Assembly (NCBI RefSeq): GCF_008281175.1
Contig: NZ_CP036524.1
Location: 2,976,001-3,040,000 of the forward strand
DNA length: 64,000 nucleotides
Reading direction: 5' to 3'
Origin: [Clostridium] hylemonae DSM 15053
GTDB lineage: Bacteria; Bacillota; Clostridia; Lachnospirales; Lachnospiraceae
Made by a program: the position numbers and the translations under genes. Position 1 is the stretch's first letter. The number at the start of each line of letters is the position of its first letter. Below the pieces are notes generated by a model that worked only from the letters and a program-made list of their open reading frames with translations, made no database searches and was not told where the DNA came from. Shown here piece by piece: positions 31,457-40,021 of the stretch.

Positions 31457-32254
31457 ATGAAGCATTACTACCGGATCGGTGAGATCTCTCAATTGTATAA
31501 TATAGGACCGGATTCTCTGCGCTACTATGAAAAGCTCGGTATCTTAAAGCCCCACAGAGGTGAAAACGATTACCGCCTGTACCACGTCCACGACCTGTGG
31601 CGCCTGAATGTCATCCGCGATTTGAGAGAACTTGGCTTTTCCATGGAGCGCATCCGGGAATACCTGAACGACAGAAGTCTGTCAAGCACAGAGAACATGC
31701 TGCAGGAGGAACTGGACATTATCAATGAGCGCATGAAGTCTCTGGAGACGCTTAAATCCAACATCGAGGACCGCCTCGATACTATCCGGGACGCAATGAA
31801 GCAGCCGATCGGAGTTATCGAGGAAAAAGAGCTTCCGGTGCGGCGCTGCCATACGATCCACGCAGGCTACAGCCAGGATGAGGAGATGGATATGCTCATC
31901 AAACAGCTGCTCAACAAAAATAAAGATAAGCTCTATATCATCGGGAACAACCGTATCGGCTCCGTCATATCTGCCGGCAGCGCCGCCTCAGGCGATTACC
32001 GGAATTACAGCGCTGTATTTATTATTGACAAAACCGGAGAAGATATGATAGAGGCAGGCCGGTATCTCTCTGTAAGCTACAGGGGGGACTGCGCCCAAAA
32101 CGAGGACTATATCCCCCGGCTGCTCGCGTACGCCGAGGAACACGGCTACGCGCTTCAAGGGCCGTTTCTGGAACTGCTCTGGACGGACATCCACCAGGCC
32201 GCCGAGGAAAAAGAGCATATCACGGAACTTCAGATCAAAGTCGGCAGAGCATAA
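31457..32254 (+). CDS. MerR-family regulator
   Basis: A 265-residue regulator. Residues 1-70 are the winged-helix MerR domain (YRIGEISQLYNIGPDSLRYY), 75-115 the dimer coiled coil, and 120-265 a GyrI-like effector domain of the BmrR type, which binds drugs. GGAGGTG before the ATG at 31457 decides the start; an earlier in-frame ATG at 31430 is rejected. It faces the MATE/Eis operon and its dyad lies between the two promoters, so it most probably senses a drug-like ligand and turns the operon on. Confidence 0.9.
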   Translation: MKHYYRIGEISQLYNIGPDSLRYYEKLGILKPHRGENDYRLYHVHDLWRLNVIRDLRELGFSMERIREYLNDRSLSSTENMLQEELDIINERMKSLETLKSNIEDRLDTIRDAMKQPIGVIEEKELPVRRCHTIHAGYSQDEEMDMLIKQLLNKNKDKLYIIGNNRIGSVISAGSAASGDYRNYSAVFIIDKTGEDMIEAGRYLSVSYRGDCAQNEDYIPRLLAYAEEHGYALQGPFLELLWTDIHQAAEEKEHITELQIKVGRA

Positions 32255-32261
32255 GACGTCA

Positions 32262-32299
32262 GGAAACGCCGGCAGCATTTTTCGCTGTCCGGCGTTTCT
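32262..32299. terminator. Bidirectional terminator between MerR and dapL
   Basis: GAAACGCCGG (32263-32272 region) pairs with CCGGCGTTTC (32289-32298), extended by CAGC/GCTG with a one-base bulge, around the loop ATTTTTC. It serves two convergent genes. Confidence 0.65.
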
Positions 32300-32314
32300 G
32301 CACTGGCACACTCT

Positions 32315-33529
32315 TTATATTTCTTTGATCCGGCTGATAGCGGCCACCGTATTTTCATATGAACCAAATGCGGTCAGACGGAAGTATCCCTCACCGCTTG
32401 GACCAAACCCCGAGCCGGGCGTTCCGACGACTCCGGCGTGCTCCAGAAGGTGGTCAAAGAATTGCCACGACGTCATGCCCTTCGGCGTCTCCAGCCATAT
32501 ATACGGCGCATTCACACCGCCTGATACATTGTACCCGGCGCTTTTTAATCCGTCATAGATGATCCCGGCATTTTTCATATAGTATGCTACCTGTTCTCCA
32601 AGCTGTGTCCTGCCCGCCTCGGAGTAAACGGCCTCTCCGGCTTTCTGGACGATATACGGCGCCCCGTTATATTTAGTCCCGTGCCGCCTTGCCCAGAGAG
32701 CGTGCAGCATGACGTCCCCGCATTTCAGATCCTTTGGGACCACAGCGGCGCCAAGCCTTACGCCTGTAAACCCGGCATTTTTTGAGAAGCTTCTGAGTTC
32801 TATGGCGCATGTCCTGGCTCCGTCGCATTCGTAGATCGTATGGGGCACATCCTCCTCAGAGATATACGCCTCGTATGCCGCGTCATATATGATCACGGCT
32901 CCGTTTTTATTCGCATAGTCCACCCATTCCTGAAGCTGAGGCTTTGTGATCGTGGAACCGGTCGGATTGTTCGGAAAGCAAAGATAAATAATGTCCGGCG
33001 TCTCCTTCGGAAGCTCGGGCGCAAAATTCGTCTCCTTTGTGCACGGCATATATATGACATCGCTCCACGTCTCTGTATCCGCATTGTATGTGCCGGTCCG
33101 TCCCGCCATCACATTCGTGTCTACATATACCGGGTACACCGGGTCGCAGACGGCTATCCGGTTATCCTTTGCAAAGATCTCCTGGATATTGCCGGAATCA
33201 CATTTCGCTCCGTCTGATATAAATATCTCGTCGGCTTTGATATCACAGCCCCTGTCCTTATAATCTTTTTCGGCCATGGCAGTTCTCAAAAATTCATATC
33301 CCAGATCGGGCGCGTACCCGTGAAAAGTCTCCGCGTGCGCCATCTCCTCCACCGCGCCGTGCAGCGCATCGATGATGGCCGGAGCCAGCGGCTGTGTCAC
33401 GTCACCAATTCCGAGACGTATGACAGACTGCTCCGGGTGCTCCTCCTCGTATGCCGCCACTTTTTTCCCGATGGCCGAAAACAGATAGCTGCCCGGCAGC
33501 TTCAGGTAATCCTCATTTATTTTAAACAT
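32315..33529 (-). CDS. dapL: LL-diaminopimelate aminotransferase
   Basis: A 404-residue PLP enzyme that converts tetrahydrodipicolinate directly to LL-diaminopimelate with glutamate as donor, by-passing the succinylase and acetylase routes of lysine and peptidoglycan precursor synthesis. The N-terminus INEDYLKLPGSYLFSAI and GIGDVTQPLAPAIIDAL are diagnostic of DapL, and the PLP lysine lies in SFSKNAGFTGVRLG. The ATG at 33529 has AGGAGG seven bases upstream; an ATG two codons earlier is too close to it. It follows dapF by 29 bases, at the end of the glnA operon. Confidence 0.95.
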   Translation of the reverse strand: MFKINEDYLKLPGSYLFSAIGKKVAAYEEEHPEQSVIRLGIGDVTQPLAPAIIDALHGAVEEMAHAETFHGYAPDLGYEFLRTAMAEKDYKDRGCDIKADEIFISDGAKCDSGNIQEIFAKDNRIAVCDPVYPVYVDTNVMAGRTGTYNADTETWSDVIYMPCTKETNFAPELPKETPDIIYLCFPNNPTGSTITKPQLQEWVDYANKNGAVIIYDAAYEAYISEEDVPHTIYECDGARTCAIELRSFSKNAGFTGVRLGAAVVPKDLKCGDVMLHALWARRHGTKYNGAPYIVQKAGEAVYSEAGRTQLGEQVAYYMKNAGIIYDGLKSAGYNVSGGVNAPYIWLETPKGMTSWQFFDHLLEHAGVVGTPGSGFGPSGEGYFRLTAFGSYENTVAAISRIKEI

Positions 33530-33558
33530 ATGCATTCCTCCTTGTCCTAATGGTATCG

Positions 33559-34392
33559 TTATATCTGTATCTCCCCGTCAAACACGACCGTCGCAGGCCC
33601 GGTCATGTATACTTTGTCCGCTTCCTTGTCCCACTCGATCAGCAGGTCTCCGCCCAAAAGCCTTACCGTAACTTTATCTTCCGTAAGACCGTTCAGTATG
33701 CATGCCACAGCCACCGCACAGGCGCCGGTGCCGCACGCCAGCGTTTCTCCCGAGCCGCGCTCCCACACCCGCATCTCTACAGTCTCTCTGTCGATCACGC
33801 GGGCAAATTCGGTGTTGACACGCTTCGGAAAGCGTTCGTGGTTCTCAAACTTTGGTCCGACCGCTTCAAGCTCCAGTCCTTTCACATCATCCACAAATAT
33901 CACGGCATGCGGATTTCCCATGGAAACTCCGGTCATCCGGTATATGGCCCCGTCCACAACGATAGGTTCACTGATCACCGCATCACCGCCGGACACGATA
34001 GGAATACGTTCCGGCTTAAGCTCCGGCCTTCCCATATCTACTTTGATAAGTACGGCTTTTCCGTCTTTCACCGTCAGGTCCAGATATTTGACTCCGCCGA
34101 GCGTCTCTACAGATATGTTCGTTTTATCCGTCAGCCCGTAGTCATATACGTATTTTGCCACACAGCGGATCCCGTTGCCGCACATCTCTCCCCTGGAGCC
34201 GTCGGCATTGTACATCTCCATCTCAAAGTCGGCCTTTTCGGAAGGACAGATCATAATAAGTCCGTCCGAGCCGACCCCAAAATGCCGGTCGCTCAAAATT
34301 CTGGCAGCCTCCGGCGGATTTCCGATCTTTTCTTTAAAACAGTTTACATAGACATAATCATTCCCCAGTCCGTGCATTTTTGTAAATTTCAT
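33559..34392 (-). CDS. dapF: Diaminopimelate epimerase
   Basis: A 277-residue cofactor-free epimerase that converts LL- to meso-diaminopimelate. The two catalytic cysteines are in EMCGNGIRC and ACGTGACA. The N-terminus FTKMHGLGNDYVYV is typical. It works in the step directly after DapL, whose gene follows. It stands after the ANTAR regulator gene with a 24-base gap, so the lysine/cell-wall branch is joined to nitrogen assimilation in this operon. Confidence 0.95.
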   Translation of the reverse strand: MKFTKMHGLGNDYVYVNCFKEKIGNPPEAARILSDRHFGVGSDGLIMICPSEKADFEMEMYNADGSRGEMCGNGIRCVAKYVYDYGLTDKTNISVETLGGVKYLDLTVKDGKAVLIKVDMGRPELKPERIPIVSGGDAVISEPIVVDGAIYRMTGVSMGNPHAVIFVDDVKGLELEAVGPKFENHERFPKRVNTEFARVIDRETVEMRVWERGSGETLACGTGACAVAVACILNGLTEDKVTVRLLGGDLLIEWDKEADKVYMTGPATVVFDGEIQI

Positions 34393-34416
34393 ATTATCCC
34401 TCTCTTTCTACAACCG

Positions 34417-35001
34417 CTACTTGGCCATAATGCTCAGAACCATCTCTGCCGTCTCCGCCATATTGGTCCCGCTGTCCATGCTGTTTTTCTGCAGATATCT
34501 GTGGGCTTCGCCTTCCGACATATTGTTCCGGTCCATCAGAAGTTCTTTCGCTCTGCGAATGACCTCCTGCTGTTTCGGGTTCCGTTCTTTTGGCTCCTGC
34601 TTCCTTTTTCTTCTCCTTCGGTTCATGCTCTCAAGCATCATTTCAACCGTGTTCAGAAGATCATATACCTTGAGCGGCATGTTAAGCCCCATAACGCCGT
34701 CCGCAAGTCCGCTGCTCCACTTGTCAGGAGAAGCTATTAACAGCATCTCAAAATTGGACGGAAGATATTCACGCAGTTCTGAATACAGCATATCTTTCAG
34801 TTTATAACCGCACACGACAATGCCCTCATCCACCGTGTCGGCATAATTCATGGCCTGTGCACCTGTCGTACATACCCCGGTGACAGTCATGCCCCCGCGG
34901 GCTAACAGGTTACGAATATTGGCTGCATTGTCCTTATTTGGAAATACAACAATAATACCAACCAAACTGACACCTCCTGTACTGTTTTTTTTACTGATCA
35001 C
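34417..35001 (-). CDS. ANTAR-domain RNA-binding regulator with receiver-like domain
   Basis: A 194-residue regulator. Residues about 12-125 are a pseudo-receiver: IIVVFPNKDNAANI replaces the acidic DD start, and the usual phospho-acceptor region reads VVCGYKL without Asp, so phosphorylation is unlikely. A basic linker (RRRRKRK) leads to a C-terminal ANTAR three-helix domain (about 143-194: KQQEVIRRAKELLMDR, SEGEAHRYLQK, MAETAEMVL). ANTAR proteins bind paired RNA hairpins and prevent termination. Relatives beside glnA control nitrogen genes in Clostridia and enterococci. It starts 12 bases after glnA. Confidence 0.88.
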   Translation of the reverse strand: MISKKNSTGGVSLVGIIVVFPNKDNAANIRNLLARGGMTVTGVCTTGAQAMNYADTVDEGIVVCGYKLKDMLYSELREYLPSNFEMLLIASPDKWSSGLADGVMGLNMPLKVYDLLNTVEMMLESMNRRRRKRKQEPKERNPKQQEVIRRAKELLMDRNNMSEGEAHRYLQKNSMDSGTNMAETAEMVLSIMAK

Positions 35002-35013
35002 GACAGGCAGGCG

Positions 35014-36345
35014 TCAGATTCTGTGCAGATATTGTTCAATCTCCCAATCTGTGACCTGTCCCCTGTAAGCCTTGTATTCTTCTGTCTTCGCCCTGACGAA
35101 CTTTTCAGCGAGGTCTTCCCCGAGCACGCCCTTTATAAAATCGTCTTTTTCAAATTCACGTGCCGCTTCAAGCAGGCTTCCCGGCAGCGAATCGATCCGG
35201 GCTTCCTTCCTCTGCTCTTCTGTCATCTCATATATATTACAGTCAATACTCTCCGGCGGCAATATCTCATTTTTGATCCCGTCCAGGCCGGCCGCCAGGC
35301 AGACTGCCAGCGCCAGATACGGATTAGACGACGGATCCGGGCTTCTGAGCTCCACCCTCACATCTCTGTCCTTTGACGCCGGTATGCGTATGAGCGGCGT
35401 GCGGTTCTTGGAAGACCAGGCGATATATACCGGCGCTTCGTAGCCGGGCACGAGCCTTTTGTAGGAGTTTACGATGGGATTCGTGATAAAGCTGATTGCC
35501 TTCATATGCTTCATGATTCCGCCGATAAAATAATACGCTTCCCTGCTCAGCCCCTTTTCATCCTTCGGGTCTGAAAATACGTTGATGCCGTCTCTGCAAA
35601 GCGACATGTTCAGGTGCATGCCCGAACCATGCGTGCCGCATTTTGGCTTCGGCATAAACGTGGCGTGTAGACCGTGCCGTTTTGCGATCGTTTTTACGAC
35701 AAGCTTAAAAGTCATGATGTTGTCTGCCGTTGCCAGCGCTTCGTCGTATTTAAAATCTATCTCGTGCTGCGCCGGAGCCATCTCATGATGAGACGCTTCT
35801 ATCTCAAAGCCCATATCCTCAAGCGTGAGCACCATGTCTCTGCGGGCATTTTCTCCAAGATCAAGAGGACCCAGATCAAAATAGCCCGCACACTCATGTG
35901 TGAGCGTCGTCGGCAGTCCGTCGTCATCTGTGTGAAACAGAAAGAATTCACATTCAGGTCCCACGTTGAATTCATACCCCTCCGTCTCTGCCTCCGCCAG
36001 GACTTTCTTTAATATATATCTCGGGTCACTTTTAAACACCGTGCCGTCCGCCTTGTACACATCGCAGATCAGCCTTGCCACTTTTCCCTGCTGCGGCCTC
36101 CACGGAAATATTTCAAAGGTGTTCAGATCAGGATAAAGATACATGTCTGAATCCTCAACTCTGGCAAAACCTTCGATCGCCGATCCGTCAAACATGCAGT
36201 TATTGTCCAGCGCCTTTTCAAGCTGGCTTACCGTGACCGCGACATTTTTCAGGGTGCCGAAAATATCAGTGAACTGAAGGCGGATAAATCCCACATCTTC
36301 GTCGGCGACCTTTTTTAATATGTCTTCTCTTGTGTAATTATTCAT
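35014..36345 (-). CDS. glnA: Glutamine synthetase, type I
   Basis: A 443-residue GSI-alpha-type glutamine synthetase that makes glutamine from glutamate, ammonia and ATP. Visible marks are DGSAIEGF (latch/active-site loop), GPECEFFLF and [13 protein letters not shown] (metal ligands), [16 protein letters not shown] (ATP/glutamate site) and [14 protein letters not shown]. It lacks the 25-residue insertion and adenylylation tyrosine region of GSI-beta, so control is by feedback and transcription. It is the first gene of the glnA-ANTAR-dapF-dapL operon; GGGAGG lies upstream of the ATG. Confidence 0.96.
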   Translation of the reverse strand: MNNYTREDILKKVADEDVGFIRLQFTDIFGTLKNVAVTVSQLEKALDNNCMFDGSAIEGFARVEDSDMYLYPDLNTFEIFPWRPQQGKVARLICDVYKADGTVFKSDPRYILKKVLAEAETEGYEFNVGPECEFFLFHTDDDGLPTTLTHECAGYFDLGPLDLGENARRDMVLTLEDMGFEIEASHHEMAPAQHEIDFKYDEALATADNIMTFKLVVKTIAKRHGLHATFMPKPKCGTHGSGMHLNMSLCRDGINVFSDPKDEKGLSREAYYFIGGIMKHMKAISFITNPIVNSYKRLVPGYEAPVYIAWSSKNRTPLIRIPASKDRDVRVELRSPDPSSNPYLALAVCLAAGLDGIKNEILPPESIDCNIYEMTEEQRKEARIDSLPGSLLEAAREFEKDDFIKGVLGEDLAEKFVRAKTEEYKAYRGQVTDWEIEQYLHRI

Positions 36346-36425
36346 TGTCTGCTACCTCCCTTAAACGTATTTTATTATATCAAATACTTTATGACTGTAT
36401 ATTTATGCAATTTGCTGTATAAATG

Positions 36426-36455
36426 AAGGCGTTCTCATCCTGATGAAAACGCCTT
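36426..36455 (-). promoter_or_regulatory. Stable hairpin in the glnA leader
   Basis: Arms 36426-36439 and 36442-36455 form a 14-bp stem (one G-U pair) with a hexaloop TCAGGA on the minus-strand RNA. It begins about 12 bases from the predicted transcription start (about 36467) and is not followed by a T run. The loop has the G at position four that ANTAR targets share but not the A at position one, so an ANTAR target is possible but unproven. A second paired hairpin and terminator were not found. Confidence 0.45.
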
Positions 36456-36473
36456 TGTTTTATACAATAATAA

Positions 36474-36502
36474 ATTATAAATAGAAAACGGCACTTTGTC
36501 AA
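36474..36502 (-). promoter_or_regulatory. Perfect consensus promoter of the glnA operon
   Basis: On the minus strand TTGACA (36497-36502), 17 bases, TATAAT (36474-36479): both boxes and spacing are exact. The -35 lies inside the loop and arm of the terminator hairpin at 36489-36517. The leader to the glnA start is about 120 bases. Confidence 0.8.
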
Positions 36503-36517
36503 CGTGCCAAAGTGCCG
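36480..36517 (-). terminator. Terminator of the 69-residue membrane protein gene
   Basis: CGGCACTTTG (36489-36498) and CAAAGTGCCG (36508-36517) form a perfect 10-bp stem with a 9-base loop; TTTTCTATTT follows on the minus strand. The same bases hold the glnA -35 and spacer. Confidence 0.85.
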
Positions 36518-36537
36518 AATATGATCCCGGATCTGAC

Positions 36538-36747
36538 TTAATCTTCGTCATCAAGCCAGTAATCATCGTCGAGCTCATTATATACATTCCCGTTATTATT
36601 GCCGCAGCTGATGCCCTTTTTGACCGGTGACAGCAGAAATCCTTTCACGATACCGATAAGCAGGCAGCATAATATGAGCAGTACCTTTTCCGCCGGTGAC
36701 CAGTCTCTCTTAAAAAACCCCTTTATTGATTTCCAGATATCTTTCAT
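36538..36747 (-). CDS. Small single-helix membrane protein with acidic tail
   Basis: A 69-residue protein that I do not recognise. Residues 1-20 are basic and amphipathic (KDIWKSIKGFFKRDWSPAEK), 22-40 form a hydrophobic helix with two Cys (LLILCCLLIGIVKGFLLS), and the tail is asparagine-rich then strongly acidic (ELDDDYWLDDED). AGGAGG before the ATG supports it as a real gene, as does the terminator that follows directly. Similar DWSPxEK-type small membrane proteins occur in Lachnospiraceae. Function unknown. Confidence 0.7.
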   Translation of the reverse strand: MKDIWKSIKGFFKRDWSPAEKVLLILCCLLIGIVKGFLLSPVKKGISCGNNNGNVYNELDDDYWLDDED

Positions 36748-36853
36748 GATTCTTCCTCCTTAAATTATCCATACTCCATGTGGTAATGTCCCTGTCCTTA
36801 TTATATGCCTTTCACCGCAATTTCTCAAGCAGGTAATCTGAAATATGTGAAGA

Positions 36854-36882
36854 TTGAAAAAAGTAAGCCGCTTTGCTACAAT
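36854..36882 (+). promoter_or_regulatory. Promoter of the pduL-like gene
   Basis: TTGAAA (36854-36859), 17 bases, TACAAT (36877-36882), about 60 bases before the start codon at 36942. Confidence 0.6.
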
Positions 36883-36941
36883 AAGGATATATTACATCGC
36901 CGGATGTACCGTGAAACTATAATAGAAAGGTGTGGTGAATT

Positions 36942-37586
36942 ATGGGAACTGCTGTACCGATCGAGACGAGTGCGCGCCACATGCACATCAGTGAATCAGA
37001 TTTCAAGATATTATTTGGAGAGGATGCCTCCCTGTCATACAAAGCTCCGCTGAGCCAGCCCGGCCAATACGTGTCCGGCGAGCGGCTCACGGTCAGGGGT
37101 CCGAAAGGAAGCTTTGAGAACATAGCAGTCCTGGGGCCTTACCGCCGTGAAACACAAGTCGAACTATCCATGACCGATACGCGAAAGCTCGGAGTACCGG
37201 CCATGATCCGCCAGTCCGGCGACACGAAGGGCACCCCCGGATGTACGCTTATAGGCCCAAAAGGGACACTGGAGATCGACCACGGTGTGATCGTAGCCAA
37301 ACGGCATATCCATATGACTCCTGTTCAGGCCGCCCAGTTTAACGTCAAGGACAATGACGAAGTATTTGTTATCATGGAAAGCTTTGAGCGCTCCCTCATC
37401 TTTGCGGACGTTGTCGTCCGCGTCAGTCCGGATTTTGCGCTCGCCATGCATGTCGATACCGATGAAGCAAACGCCTTTGCCAACGAAAACGATCCGACCG
37501 GAGTCATCCTGAAGCTCTTCGGAGGCAGAACCTACAATCTGCAGAAATGGGCAGAGGAACTCCAGAGCGGCATCCACCGGCTTTAA
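36942..37586 (+). CDS. pduL: PduL-type phosphate acyltransferase
   Basis: A 214-residue zinc-dependent phosphotransacylase that exchanges acyl-CoA and acyl phosphate. The two PduL barrels are visible with the metal-binding motifs SARHMHIS (about 10-17) and VAKRHIHM (about 118-125) and the conserved MHVDTDEANA near the C-terminus. No microcompartment-targeting extension is obvious at the N-terminus, and no shell genes are near, so it probably acts in the cytoplasm as the organism's Pta substitute for acetate or propionate formation. It stands as a single gene with its own promoter. Confidence 0.9.
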   Translation: MGTAVPIETSARHMHISESDFKILFGEDASLSYKAPLSQPGQYVSGERLTVRGPKGSFENIAVLGPYRRETQVELSMTDTRKLGVPAMIRQSGDTKGTPGCTLIGPKGTLEIDHGVIVAKRHIHMTPVQAAQFNVKDNDEVFVIMESFERSLIFADVVVRVSPDFALAMHVDTDEANAFANENDPTGVILKLFGGRTYNLQKWAEELQSGIHRL

Positions 37587-37631
37587 CGGCCGTCATGATA
37601 AAATGGAAAACAGGGCGTTAGGCCGCTTCAT

Positions 37632-37877
37632 TTACAGCTTTGCCGTCAATGTCTTGGCGGTGACGCCGGACTGCATGCCAAGCTTTCCTGAGAGGGCGCT
37701 TGTCACATCGCCGGGCGCGTCCAGTACAACGCTTATAATGGACACGCCCCTGTCGCGGTACGGTATTCCCATGCGCCCAACAATATATTGGCGGAATTCA
37801 TGCAGCAGTTCATTGATCGCTGTCACTGATTCCTCTTCTTTAATGATTATGCTGATCACAGATACTCTGTTATCCAT
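37632..37877 (-). CDS. TM1266-family iron-only hydrogenase system putative regulator
   Basis: An 81-residue ferredoxin-like fold protein related to NikR's C-terminal ACT-like domain. The N-terminus VSVISIIIKEEESVTAINEL and the GIPYRDRGVSIISVVLDAP segment are typical of TM1266 proteins, which usually accompany [FeFe] hydrogenase maturation genes. No hydrogenase genes are in the window. The gene begins 20 bases after the flavodiiron protein gene, with GAGAGGAAG as ribosome binding site, so the two are one operon. A reading frame extending further upstream is noncoding overlap. Confidence 0.88.
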   Translation of the reverse strand: MDNRVSVISIIIKEEESVTAINELLHEFRQYIVGRMGIPYRDRGVSIISVVLDAPGDVTSALSGKLGMQSGVTAKTLTAKL

Positions 37878-37897
37878 ATGTCTCTTCCTCTCTCTGC

Positions 37898-39100
37898 CTA
37901 CGGAAGTACATCTTCCACTATCTTCTGGGCAAATGCTTCCAGCTCGTCTGCCCTGTCTTCTTTTAACACGGACTTGATCGACAGCTGCTCGAGAACTGTG
38001 ATGTCTTTCAGCTCTTCCAGCTTTTTCGCGATCATCCGGCCTGCTGCCGGCGCCCATGTGCCATTATCCATAAGCGCGACCGTACGTTTCTGAACAGAAA
38101 GTGCCTTCATATCACTCAGCAGATTCTCAATCGGAGGATAGATGCCGCCGTTGTAAGTCGCGCACGCAAGCACGATATGACTGCTTCGGAACATCTCCGA
38201 GATCAGTTCCGACACGTGGACGGCAGATGCATCATAAATCTTGATCCCCTTTATCCCTGCGTCGGCCATACGGCACGCAAGGGAATTTACCGCCGCCTCA
38301 GTGTGCCCGTATATGGATCCGTAAATAATGACGACCGAATTCTCCTCCGGCTCATATTTGCTCCATTTGTCATACTTCTCTACAAAAAATTCAATATTGC
38401 TTCTCCAAACCGGACCGTGCAGAGGGCATATCATCTTCACATCAAGCTCCGCCGCTTTTTTCAGCAGATTCTGCACCTGGGCTCCATACTTTCCTACGAT
38501 ATTTGAATAATACCTTCTCGCATCCGCGAGCCAGTCTCTCTCAAAATCGATCTCATCATTAAAAATATTTCCGTCAAGCGCACCGAAGGTTCCAAATGCG
38601 TCGGCTGAAAACAGAATCTTGTCCTTCTCGTCATAGCTCACCATTACCTCAGGCCAGTGCACCATCGGAGCCATTATAAAGCGCAGTGTATGTGTCCCTG
38701 TGGAAAGAGTATCGCCTTCTTTGACGAGCACGACCCTGCCGTCAGACGCAACGTCAAAAAACTGATGTATCATCTGTACGGTCTTTGTGTTCGCCACCAC
38801 CTGCATATCCGGGTATCTTTTCATCAGTTCCTCTATATTGGCACAGTGGTCGGGCTCCATATGCTGTACGACCAGATAATCAATAGTGCGGCCGTCAAGC
38901 ACATACTCCAGATTTTCCATAAACTGACTTGTGGCGGACTCATCCACCGTATCCATCAGCGTCACCTTTTCGTCCATGATCAGATAGGAATTGTAGGAGA
39001 CTCCCCGCGGTATGGGAAATAAATTTTCAAATAAAGCAAGCCGCCTGTCATTGCAGCCGACCCATACGATGTCATCTGTTACTTTTCTTGTACCCTGCAT
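37898..39100 (-). CDS. Flavodiiron protein (FprA-family A-type flavoprotein)
   Basis: A 400-residue enzyme that reduces O2 to water, or NO to N2O, with a non-haem diiron site. Ligands are conserved: His80, Glu82, Asp84 and His85 in HMEPDH, His148 in VHWPEV, Asp167 in SADAFG and His228 in PLHGP. Residues about 255-395 form a flavodoxin domain (YGSIYGHTE and TYNGGIYP FMN loops). Electrons come from rubredoxin or a reductase encoded elsewhere. AGGAGG lies ten bases before the ATG. It protects anaerobes against oxygen. An extended -10 (TGTTATAAT, near 39188-39196, minus strand) is the likely promoter. Confidence 0.94.
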   Translation of the reverse strand: MQGTRKVTDDIVWVGCNDRRLALFENLFPIPRGVSYNSYLIMDEKVTLMDTVDESATSQFMENLEYVLDGRTIDYLVVQHMEPDHCANIEELMKRYPDMQVVANTKTVQMIHQFFDVASDGRVVLVKEGDTLSTGTHTLRFIMAPMVHWPEVMVSYDEKDKILFSADAFGTFGALDGNIFNDEIDFERDWLADARRYYSNIVGKYGAQVQNLLKKAAELDVKMICPLHGPVWRSNIEFFVEKYDKWSKYEPEENSVVIIYGSIYGHTEAAVNSLACRMADAGIKGIKIYDASAVHVSELISEMFRSSHIVLACATYNGGIYPPIENLLSDMKALSVQKRTVALMDNGTWAPAAGRMIAKKLEELKDITVLEQLSIKSVLKEDRADELEAFAQKIVEDVLP

Positions 39101-39187
39101 TTTTCAGCATCCTCCTGTCGTTTTTAATTTATATGTTTTCAAATTCAGCTTTAAAGAGAGATATTCTTTTACTTGAATATCAGCACT

Positions 39188-39196
39188 ATTATAACA
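39188..39196 (-). promoter_or_regulatory. Extended -10 promoter of the flavodiiron operon
   Basis: TGTTATAAT on the minus strand, about 90 bases before the start codon. No consensus -35 is seen at the right distance, so the assignment is tentative. Confidence 0.4.
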
Positions 39197-39287
39197 CACA
39201 CATAAAATTTGTAATGTAAAATTTTGTACTGTCTTTGCATTTTTCTTTATACAATATGATATTCTTTATCAAAAACAGGCAAAACGG

Positions 39288-39929
39288 CTATAATCCGGTG
39301 AAAAGAGCCGCTCCGAACAGGTAGACCGCGCTGTAATAAAGCAGCAGAATAGCCGCCCCGTAACAAAACTGCGTCTTTCCTCTTGTAGTCCGGTAAGCAA
39401 TGATACCGTCTGATATGACAAAGCATACGGCGCCTGCGGCCGCCATCCCGGACGCCACCGTTGTAAATGCCGCAAAAAGCGTGACCGCCGAGGCTGCCAT
39501 ATAACAGAGCACCGCCATATATATGACCGCCGCGGTTTTCAGACTTCCAAGCGTCTTCATATCATTTTTAAATATAAGAAACAGGAGCAGATAGACAGCA
39601 GCCGCTCCTGCAACTGTATACCACTCAGGACGTGCCAGCCTGTTGAACGCCGTTATAAAGCATATGTGCGCCAGACCGAACAGCAGGATCCCTTTTACAA
39701 AGTCCAGTTCCAGCGCGACATCCGCGGCCATGCACAATACAAGTCCAAACGACACGAGCGTACCGGTCATCCCTCCAAACCTGATAGCTCCGTACATTCC
39801 GAGAAACACTGCCATAAACGTTGCAAGCGCTTTAAATACAAGCGACCGGCATCCGATCCTTTCCCTTAATGCTCCATATATAATTCCAAATGCCAGCATG
39901 AGAACTGCTGCGATGATCAATACCCTCAT
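39288..39929 (-). CDS. YhhN/lysoplasmalogenase-like membrane protein
   Basis: A 213-residue membrane protein with about seven or eight helices. The segments LCMAADVALEL, GILLFGLAHICFITAF and VISDGIIAYR, ending YYSAVYLF, match the YhhN/TMEM86 family. Members hydrolyse vinyl-ether lysolipids; plasmalogens do occur in anaerobic Clostridia, so that function fits, but the first acidic motif lacks the Gly usually before Asp. It follows the polysaccharide deacetylase gene by about 90 bases on the same strand. Confidence 0.75.
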   Translation of the reverse strand: MRVLIIAAVLMLAFGIIYGALRERIGCRSLVFKALATFMAVFLGMYGAIRFGGMTGTLVSFGLVLCMAADVALELDFVKGILLFGLAHICFITAFNRLARPEWYTVAGAAAVYLLLFLIFKNDMKTLGSLKTAAVIYMAVLCYMAASAVTLFAAFTTVASGMAAAGAVCFVISDGIIAYRTTRGKTQFCYGAAILLLYYSAVYLFGAALFTGL

Positions 39930-40021
39930 GTATCCCTCTTCTGCTCTCCTTATTCCTCTCCCGAACTTACAAGTATATATTCCGAGTATAGCACAGCAGT
40001 TAAGAGTTTAACAGGGGCTTT

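Noticed and set aside
33550-34740. A 396-codon open frame on the plus strand
   Set aside because: Antisense to dapF and the ANTAR gene, both with intact motifs; its product is rich in His, Arg and Phe in the way of shadow frames.
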